Positions 8,820 to 12,891 of a stretch of 12,891 nt of DNA are shown here, piece after piece. Source of the stretch: Actinomycetota bacterium. GTDB lineage: Bacteria > Actinomycetota > Humimicrobiia > Humimicrobiales > Humimicrobiaceae. Under the pieces are notes generated by a model, which was given only the letters and a program-made list of their open reading frames with translations, did no database searches and was not told the origin of the DNA. The stretch's first letter is position 1. Each line of letters starts with the position of its first letter. A program made the position numbers and the translations under genes. The stretch lies in the NCBI GenBank assembly GCA_018894445.1, contig JAHIPJ010000187.1, positions 1 through 12,891 of the forward strand. The letters are read 5' to 3'.

Positions 8820-10031
8820 ATGAAGTTCAAGATAAGAGCATTAAACATTAAAACCAGACAGGAAGGTTTAAAAGAGTTTGAAAAAATCGGAGCTACTGCT
8901 GCCGGGTCACGTATAATGGTCGATAAAATATTTCCGATATCCCTGAAAATTAAGGGTATCAACCCATTGGCTGCAAATATATTAAAGCAGGAGATGCTTG
9001 CCAGAGGCGGTGATGTAGTTACTTCCAGGGATTCACTTATGGAAACAGGCGGCAAAACAGATGTTATTGTACAGGGTACGATAAAAAGTATTAAAAGTCT
9101 GATCGGCAAGATAAAGCAGCAGCCATTTGGTTTAAAAGCCTTATCAGGTGATCTGGAAAGTTATATAGAGAAACTGGATAAAAACAGAAAAAGGAAAGAG
9201 TTAATAATTGGCAAGAAGGAATTTAACTTAGATGAAGATGTACTGATGATGGGTATTTTGAATGTTACACCGGATTCTTTTTATGATGGCGGATATTATT
9301 TTGAAAAAGATAAAGCTTGCAGGAGAGCTGAAACTATAGTTAAAGAAGGAGCACATATAATTGATGTAGGTGGAATGTCTACCAGGCCCGGTTCTCTACC
9401 GGTAAGCCTGGAAGAGGAAGTTAAAAGAATTATTCCTGTAATAGAATATATCAGTAAAAATTATGATATCCTGGTATCTGCTGATACTTACAGGTCTGAA
9501 GCAGCCAGGAGGGCAATAGATGCCGGAGCGCATATTATAAATGATATCAGCGGCTTTTCTATGGATTCTAATATGGTAAAAGTTATTGCCGAAGGCGATG
9601 TTTCTGTAGTTGTTATGCATATTAAAGGGACTCCAGAAAATATGCAGAAAAATCCGGAATATGAGGATGTGGTAGATGAAATCTATGATTATCTTGAAGA
9701 TAGAACTAATATGGCAATAAATTCAGGGATAAAACCGGAGAAAATAATTATAGATCCTGGCATAGGATTTGGGAAAACACTGGAGCATAACCTGGAAATA
9801 TTGAATAAAATTAATGAATTCAAAATGCTGGGGTATCCGGTAATGGTTGGGGCATCCAGAAAGTCTTTTATCGGTAATATTCTGGATTTACCGGCAGGGG
9901 AGAGACTTGAGGGAAGTCTTGCTGCGGCAGTTTGTTCGGTCATAAACGGGATAAATATTTTAAGAGTGCATGATGTTGCAGAAACCATAAGAACGGTAAA
10001 GATTGCTAAAAGAATTACTAACGGATTTTAA
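8820..10031 (+). CDS. folP: Dihydropteroate synthase, long form with N-terminal domain
   Basis: FolP joins pABA to the pterin pyrophosphate to form dihydropteroate; it is the sulfonamide target. The 403-residue protein is about 120-140 residues longer than E. coli FolP. The TIM-barrel part begins near residue 140 and keeps all key motifs: GILNVTPDSF (145-154), DVGGMSTRPG (182-191), D222 in SADTYR, N241 in INDISG, MHIKGTP (266-272), D312 in IDPGIGFGKT, K348 in GASRKSFIG, and R382/H384 in LRVHDV. The second motif has methionine where many enzymes have glutamate. Residues 1-135 form a separate domain with NILKQEMLARGGD and a KTDVIVQGT strand. This extension is seen, as I recall, in long FolP forms of some anaerobes and has no function known to me. 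It lies between folE (3 bases) and folBK (12 bases). Confidence 0.94.
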   Translation: MKFKIRALNIKTRQEGLKEFEKIGATAAGSRIMVDKIFPISLKIKGINPLAANILKQEMLARGGDVVTSRDSLMETGGKTDVIVQGTIKSIKSLIGKIKQQPFGLKALSGDLESYIEKLDKNRKRKELIIGKKEFNLDEDVLMMGILNVTPDSFYDGGYYFEKDKACRRAETIVKEGAHIIDVGGMSTRPGSLPVSLEEEVKRIIPVIEYISKNYDILVSADTYRSEAARRAIDAGAHIINDISGFSMDSNMVKVIAEGDVSVVVMHIKGTPENMQKNPEYEDVVDEIYDYLEDRTNMAINSGIKPEKIIIDPGIGFGKTLEHNLEILNKINEFKMLGYPVMVGASRKSFIGNILDLPAGERLEGSLAAAVCSVINGINILRVHDVAETIRTVKIAKRITNGF

Positions 10032-10043
10032 TATAATCTTAAG

Positions 10044-10928
10044 ATGTTCAGGATAATAATAAAAAATCTTAATTTATTTGGCTATCATGGAGTGAAAGAA
10101 AGTGAGAAGAAAGATGGCCAGAATTTTTGCTTTAATATTGAAATTTTAATAAATAAAGGCAGCTTTTTAAATGGTGACAGCATAGAAAATACCCTAAATT
10201 ATTCTGAGGTAATAAGGCTTGTAAAAAAGATAAATAGCAGCAATAAATTTAATCTTCTTGAAACCTTTTCGCAGACAATAGCTGAAGATATAATGAAAAT
10301 GTCACCTCTGGTAGAAAAAGTGATGGTAAGAATAGAAAAAACTTCCCCACCTATAAAAGAGAATCTGGAATCAGTTGGGGTGGAATATGTACTTGATCGT
10401 AAAAGAGAGGAAAAAGACAAATCTAAAAATAACAAAGTTGATGTTTTTTTATCTCTTGGCTCCAATATGGGCAATAGGGAGAATAATTTAAGAAAGGCTG
10501 TGGATATAATTGGTGACAATCCTCATATTAATATACTTGAAGTATCCTCTATATATGAAACAGAACCTATGTACTTCAAAGACCAGGATTCTTTCTATAA
10601 TATTGTATTACAGGCTCAGGTAAATGAAGAAGTTAGCCCGTTTGAAATAATGGGGTTTTTAAAAGGTATTGAGTATGGTTTTGGAAGAAAAAGGTCTGAA
10701 AAAAGATATGGTCCAAGAATTATAGATATAGATTTATTATATTACGGAGAAATGGTTATAGAATCTAATTTTTTTACTGTTCCCCACCCTGGAATAGAGG
10801 AAAGAAAATTTGTTCTGGTCCCCTTAAGTGAAATAGCTCTGGAGTTTATAATAAAAGGGAATAACATAAAAAGATTTATTGAGAAAAAAAATTTCACTGA
10901 AAAGGTAAATCTGGTAAAAAACTGGTAA
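10044..10928 (+). CDS. folBK: Fused dihydroneopterin aldolase / HPPK (FolB-FolK)
   Basis: One 294-residue protein carries two successive folate enzymes. Residues 1-118 are FolB, which cleaves dihydroneopterin to 6-hydroxymethyl-dihydropterin. GYHGVKESEKKDGQ supplies the catalytic glutamate (E21 by alignment to S. aureus FolB), with Y53 in LNYSEV and lysine K99 in RIEKTSPPI. A lysine/glutamate-rich linker (about 119-131) leads to FolK, which pyrophosphorylates that product with ATP. FolK shows SLGSNMGNRENNL (137-149), YETEPMYF (171-178) and the family signature KRYGPRIIDIDLL (220-232), whose D228 and D230 bind magnesium. The order and fusion parallel the pneumococcal SulD bifunctional enzyme. 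No strong ribosome site precedes the ATG, which lies 12 bases after folP, so coupled translation is likely. Both active sites look intact. Confidence 0.95.
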   Translation: MFRIIIKNLNLFGYHGVKESEKKDGQNFCFNIEILINKGSFLNGDSIENTLNYSEVIRLVKKINSSNKFNLLETFSQTIAEDIMKMSPLVEKVMVRIEKTSPPIKENLESVGVEYVLDRKREEKDKSKNNKVDVFLSLGSNMGNRENNLRKAVDIIGDNPHINILEVSSIYETEPMYFKDQDSFYNIVLQAQVNEEVSPFEIMGFLKGIEYGFGRKRSEKRYGPRIIDIDLLYYGEMVIESNFFTVPHPGIEERKFVLVPLSEIALEFIIKGNNIKRFIEKKNFTEKVNLVKNW

Positions 10929-11031
10929 TAAATTTTATTGGTAATAGCAGCCACGCTGAAAGGCACTTTAGTACTTTTCTTATTTTTATAATTTATTTTC
11001 TACTCTGGTTAATTTGTTTTTAAATTTCTCC

Positions 11032-11060
11032 TTGACTTATGGGCATATGTTCATTATAAT
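11032..11060 (+). promoter_or_regulatory. Near-consensus sigma-70 promoter for the DUF5320 gene
   Basis: TTGACT (11032-11037) and a perfect TATAAT (11055-11060) are separated by exactly 17 bases. The start point would be near 11067, giving a leader of about 67 bases. It is the best promoter match in the window. The spacer between the boxes is occupied by an operator-like dyad. Confidence 0.78.
11039..11054 (+). promoter_or_regulatory. Operator-like dyad between -35 and -10 (site 1)
   Basis: ATGGGCATATGTTCAT is an imperfect palindrome around CATATG, with six of eight base pairs symmetric. It fills the spacer of the promoter, where a bound protein would block RNA polymerase. A 14-of-16 match on the opposite strand lies at 12466-12481 before the radical SAM gene. 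The regulator is not in the window. Confidence 0.5.
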
Positions 11061-11064
11061 TATT

Positions 11065-11080
11065 TTGGGTTTATGTCCAT
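11065..11080 (+). promoter_or_regulatory. Second operator-like copy over the start point (site 2)
   Basis: TTGGGTTTATGTCCAT matches site 1 at 12 of 16 positions, 26 bases downstream, and covers the predicted start of transcription. Its own symmetry is poor (four of eight pairs). Its right half TATGTCCATAA (11072-11082) is, however, an inverted copy (10 of 11) of TTATGGGCATA at 11037-11047. Confidence 0.4.
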
Positions 11081-11133
11081 AATAAAAAAATTTTAATATT
11101 TTAAGAAAACATCATATGAAGGAGGGAATGTAA

Positions 11134-11532
11134 ATGCCAAGAGGAGACGGAACTGGACCTGCTGGAATGGGTCCTATGACTGGAAGAGCTGCTGGATATT
11201 GTGCTGGTAATTCTGTACCCGGATATATGAACCCCTATGGAGGAAGATACGCTGGTGTTGGGAGAGCCTTTGGAGGTGGATTTGGCAGAGGAAGAGGATA
11301 TAGAAATTGGTATTATGCCACAGGTCTTCCTGGAGGGGTTAGATATAATATGGGTTACCCTGCCTGGGGAGGAGTAGGTGGGTATCCGTATTATGGCGCT
11401 CCGCCTGAACCTGATTTAGAACCTGAACAGGAAGTAGAAATATTAAAGAGCCACTCAGAGGCTTTAAAGAAGCAACTGGATGAGATAAAGGCAAGAATGG
11501 GTGAGTTATCTAAAGAGCAGAAAGCAAAATAA
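11134..11532 (+). CDS. Glycine-rich DUF5320 protein
   Basis: This 132-residue protein is of the DUF5320 type, whose biochemical role is not established. The N-terminus MPRGDGTGPAGMGPMTGR (1-18), followed by GYCAG with the only cysteine (C23), is the family hallmark. Residues 30-90 are rich in Gly, Tyr, Arg and Pro and look disordered. After a proline/acidic hinge (PEPDLEPEQE) comes a predicted coiled coil at about 97-128 (EILKSHSEALKKQLDEIKAR), probably for oligomerisation. A very strong ribosome site, AAGGAGGG (11119-11126), and a near-consensus promoter suggest high expression when not repressed. Such genes commonly neighbour Mrp-type ATPases, NifX/NifB-like iron-molybdenum cofactor proteins and DUF134 regulators in anaerobes. 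That context, and mrp next here, suggests a part in metal or Fe-S handling, which is inference only. Confidence 0.88.
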   Translation: MPRGDGTGPAGMGPMTGRAAGYCAGNSVPGYMNPYGGRYAGVGRAFGGGFGRGRGYRNWYYATGLPGGVRYNMGYPAWGGVGGYPYYGAPPEPDLEPEQEVEILKSHSEALKKQLDEIKARMGELSKEQKAK

Positions 11533-11554
11533 AAAAATAAGGTTATAAAACAAG

Positions 11555-11596
11555 AAAGGATAGGGATACTTTAAAACGTGTCTCTATTCTTTGTTT
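11555..11596 (+). terminator. Strong hairpin terminator or attenuator after the DUF5320 gene
   Basis: Bases 11555-11569 pair with 11578-11592 to form a 15-bp stem with no bulges (a few G-U pairs in RNA) and an eight-base loop. The T-rich tail TTTGTTT at 11590-11596 overlaps the end of the stem. It begins 22 bases after the DUF5320 stop and ends 24 bases before mrp. It fits an intrinsic terminator that gives high DUF5320 and lower read-through mrp expression. A stable mRNA 3' end is the alternative. Confidence 0.65.
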
Positions 11597-11620
11597 AAAA
11601 AGCAGATAAAAGGCACTTAA

Positions 11621-12424
11621 ATGAACAATGTAATAAAGGATGAAGAGATTGCCAGAAATATGTCCGGGGTAAAAAATAAGTTTATGGTTTTTAGTGGAAA
11701 GGGCGGCGTAGGGAAAACCACTATTGCGGTAAACCTGGCTTATCGTATTATGTCTAAAGGTTATAAAGTTGGCATTCTTGATATAGACATACATGGACCC
11801 AATGTGATAAAGATTATGGGCCTGGAAAAAGAAAAGCTAACCAGTACAAACAAAAAGATAGAACCAATTAAAGCTTTCTCAAATATGAAGGTAATTAGCA
11901 CTGCTTCAATGCTCCAGAGCGAAGACAGCCCGGTTATCTGGAGGGGTCCTATGAAAATGAAATTAATCAGGCAGTTTTTAAGTGATGTTAACTGGGGTGT
12001 TATTGATTATATGATTATTGATTCTCCTCCCGGCACTGGTGATGAACCTCTGAGCATAGCACAACTTATGCCCAATCTTAACGGTGGAATTATAGTTACC
12101 ACTCCACAAAACATGGCTACCATGGATGCAAAGAAGAGCATAAGGTTTGCGCAGCAATTAAAATTACCCTTTATAGGGGTAATAGAGAATATGTCTGGAT
12201 TTATTTGTCCCCACTGTGGAGAGAGAATAGATATTTTTAAGACCGGTGGCGGTCAGAGGATTGCTTTGGAGACGGGTGCTGAATTTCTTGGGAGAATTCC
12301 ATATGATGAGCAGGTCATGAGTTTAAGTGACGAAGGAAAGTTGTATTTAGAAAACTACAAGAATGGTACACCTGTTAGTGAAGCATTCAACCATATATCT
12401 AATAAAATTATAGGTTTATGTTAA
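11621..12424 (+). CDS. mrp: Mrp/NBP35-family Fe-S carrier P-loop ATPase
   Basis: Mrp (ApbC) proteins bind an Fe-S cluster at a dimer interface and deliver it to apoproteins, using ATP. The 267-residue protein has the deviant Walker A GKGGVGKT (26-33), DIDIHGPN (54-61), the Walker B-like MIIDSPPGTGDEP (131-143), and the cluster-binding C196-x-x-C199 in GFICPHCGE, followed by the usual FKTGGG (206-211). It lacks the N-terminal DUF59 domain found in longer forms, and the extra N-terminal cysteines of eukaryotic Nbp35, so it is the short type common in archaea and anaerobic bacteria. The ATG at 11621 has AAAAGG (11608-11613) before it. It follows the DUF5320 gene across a terminator-like hairpin, and probably depends on read-through or a promoter I cannot see. 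Target proteins are unknown. Confidence 0.93.
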   Translation: MNNVIKDEEIARNMSGVKNKFMVFSGKGGVGKTTIAVNLAYRIMSKGYKVGILDIDIHGPNVIKIMGLEKEKLTSTNKKIEPIKAFSNMKVISTASMLQSEDSPVIWRGPMKMKLIRQFLSDVNWGVIDYMIIDSPPGTGDEPLSIAQLMPNLNGGIIVTTPQNMATMDAKKSIRFAQQLKLPFIGVIENMSGFICPHCGERIDIFKTGGGQRIALETGAEFLGRIPYDEQVMSLSDEGKLYLENYKNGTPVSEAFNHISNKIIGLC

Positions 12425-12432
12425 TTTTTTAT

Positions 12433-12461
12433 TTGAGAATAACAGGTTAAGTTGTTAATAT
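12433..12461 (+). promoter_or_regulatory. Possible promoter for the radical SAM unit
   Basis: TTGAGA (12433-12438) and TAATAT (12456-12461) have a 17-base spacer. The -10 matches only four of six bases. The position, just before an operator-like sequence and a ribosome site, supports it. Confidence 0.35.
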
Positions 12462-12465
12462 ATTT

Positions 12466-12481
12466 ATGAATATATGCCCCT
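12466..12481 (-). promoter_or_regulatory. Operator-like copy before the radical SAM unit (site 3)
   Basis: Read on the minus strand this is AGGGGCATATATTCAT, which matches site 1 (11039-11054) at 14 of 16 positions. It covers the predicted start point and ends seven bases before the ribosome site at 12488. Its own symmetry is weak (four of eight pairs), so the claim rests on similarity to site 1 and on position. Confidence 0.45.
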
Positions 12482-12499
12482 AACTATAGGAGATAAAAA

Positions 12500-12574
12500 T
12501 TGAAGAAGCAGGTTGAAGAAAAAAGTACAATATATCCATTAGAGGCTATTCTGATTTTTACCAATTATTTTTAG
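12500..12574 (+). CDS. Possible 24-residue small protein or leader peptide
   Basis: A TTG at 12500 opens a 24-codon frame ending in TAG at 12572-12574. AGGAGA (12488-12493) lies six bases before it. The peptide begins MKKQVEEKSTIYPLEA and ends LIFTNYF: a charged head and a hydrophobic, aromatic tail. It ends 22 bases before the radical SAM start and has its own ribosome site, so it could be a leader peptide, a tiny protein, or the surviving start of a decayed gene. It is not similar to anything I recognise, and so short a frame can occur by chance. Confidence 0.3.
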   Translation: MKKQVEEKSTIYPLEAILIFTNYF

Positions 12575-12584
12575 GTTAAGAGGG

Positions 12585-12589
12585 GGAGG
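12585..12589 (+). promoter_or_regulatory. Ribosome binding site fixing the radical SAM TTG start
   Basis: GGAGG, within a run of purines at 12579-12590, lies seven bases before the TTG at 12597. It supports the TTG, since no in-frame ATG comes near it. Confidence 0.65.
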
Positions 12590-12596
12590 ATTATTT

Positions 12597-12891
12597 TTGT
12601 TTTATGGACCGGTATTATCAAGAAGGTTTGGCTATTCTCTGGGGATTGATTTAGTTCCCTTTAAGATATGTATATATGACTGTATATATTGTCAGCTTGG
12701 AAGGACCACAAATAAGACTGTAGAGAGGAAAAAGTATGTGGATATTGATTTTAAAGACTTTGAAACTGAGCTCATAAAAAGAATAAAAGATTATCCTTAT
12801 CTTGACTATATTACTTTTTCAGGCTCAGGCGAGCTAACCTTAAATAGCGATATTGGCAAGTTCATTGATATCATTAAAAAAATTTCTAATA
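12597..12891 (+). CDS. Radical SAM protein, COG0731-like (3' end outside window)
   Basis: Ninety-eight codons are visible and the frame is open at the window edge. The N-terminus GPVLSRRFGYSLGIDLVPFK is typical of COG0731-type Fe-S oxidoreductases, relatives of the tRNA-wybutosine enzyme TYW1. It is followed by the radical SAM cluster motif C25-IYD-C29-IY-C32 (CxxxCxxC), which binds the 4Fe-4S cluster that cleaves S-adenosylmethionine. The later SGSGELTLNSDIG corresponds to the usual GEPTL strand, with leucine in place of proline. A wybutosine role is not expected in a bacterium, and the reaction is unknown. Many bacterial members sit near Mrp-like and metal-cofactor genes, which fits here. 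Translation starts at TTG 12597. The operator-like site at 12466-12481 suggests co-regulation with the DUF5320 gene. Confidence 0.84.
   Translation, partial: MFYGPVLSRRFGYSLGIDLVPFKICIYDCIYCQLGRTTNKTVERKKYVDIDFKDFETELIKRIKDYPYLDYITFSGSGELTLNSDIGKFIDIIKKISN

Noticed and set aside
8516..9109. A 197-codon open frame on the minus strand across folE and folP
   Set aside because: It lies antisense to two firmly identified genes, crosses their junction, and its translation shows no recognisable domain.
10948..10958. Short hairpin CAGC-CAC-GCTG after folBK as a terminator
   Set aside because: Only four base pairs with a three-base loop, and the T-rich sequence is displaced downstream; too weak to list.

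Overview
The window is an AT-rich, densely packed stretch of bacterial chromosome with every recognised gene on the + strand. The gene set is bacterial: PrmC, TilS, FtsH, a formylmethionine initiator tRNA and a lipobox lipoprotein. The order tilS-hpt-ftsH followed by folate genes matches the arrangement long known in Bacillus and other Bacillota. Arginine codons are mostly AGA/AGG, and TTG is used often as a start (four of twelve genes whose start is visible, plus one GTG). With the DUF5320 and Mrp genes, this suggests an anaerobic, low-GC Bacillota-like or deep-branching lineage such as Atribacterota. That placement is inference; no taxonomic marker was searched.

Layout. Bases 1-698 hold the 3' part of prmC (release-factor glutamine methyltransferase). 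Bases 781-2085 encode an ArsB/NhaD-type ion permease. A short non-coding stretch carries a 13-bp tandem repeat and a good promoter, then an initiator tRNA-Met (2311-2387). Next come a small predicted lipoprotein behind its own promoter (2545-3015), a YmdB-type metallophosphoesterase (3085-3870), and the series tilS (3890-5395), hpt (5446-6024) and ftsH (6081-8024). After a 225-bp gap with a perfect 8-bp hairpin comes a tight folate cluster: folE (8250-8816), a long-form folP (8820-10031) and a fused folB-folK (10044-10928). The cluster supplies GTP cyclohydrolase I, dihydroneopterin aldolase, pterin pyrophosphokinase and dihydropteroate synthase, so it takes GTP to dihydropteroate except for the phosphatase step and the pABA supply.

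The last part looks like a separate transcription unit or units. A near-consensus sigma-70 promoter (11032-11060) drives a glycine-rich DUF5320 protein. A strong hairpin terminator or attenuator follows, then an Mrp/NBP35-type Fe-S carrier ATPase (11621-12424). After a further gap come a possible 24-codon ORF and the 5' end of a radical SAM enzyme (12597 to the window edge).

The most interesting signal is a 16-bp operator-like sequence. One copy lies exactly between the -35 and -10 boxes of the DUF5320 promoter, and a weaker copy lies over its predicted start point. A 14-of-16 match, in reverse orientation, lies in the leader of the radical SAM unit. This suggests that the DUF5320/Mrp genes and the radical SAM gene share one unseen regulator. 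No mobile elements, CRISPR arrays or defence genes were seen.
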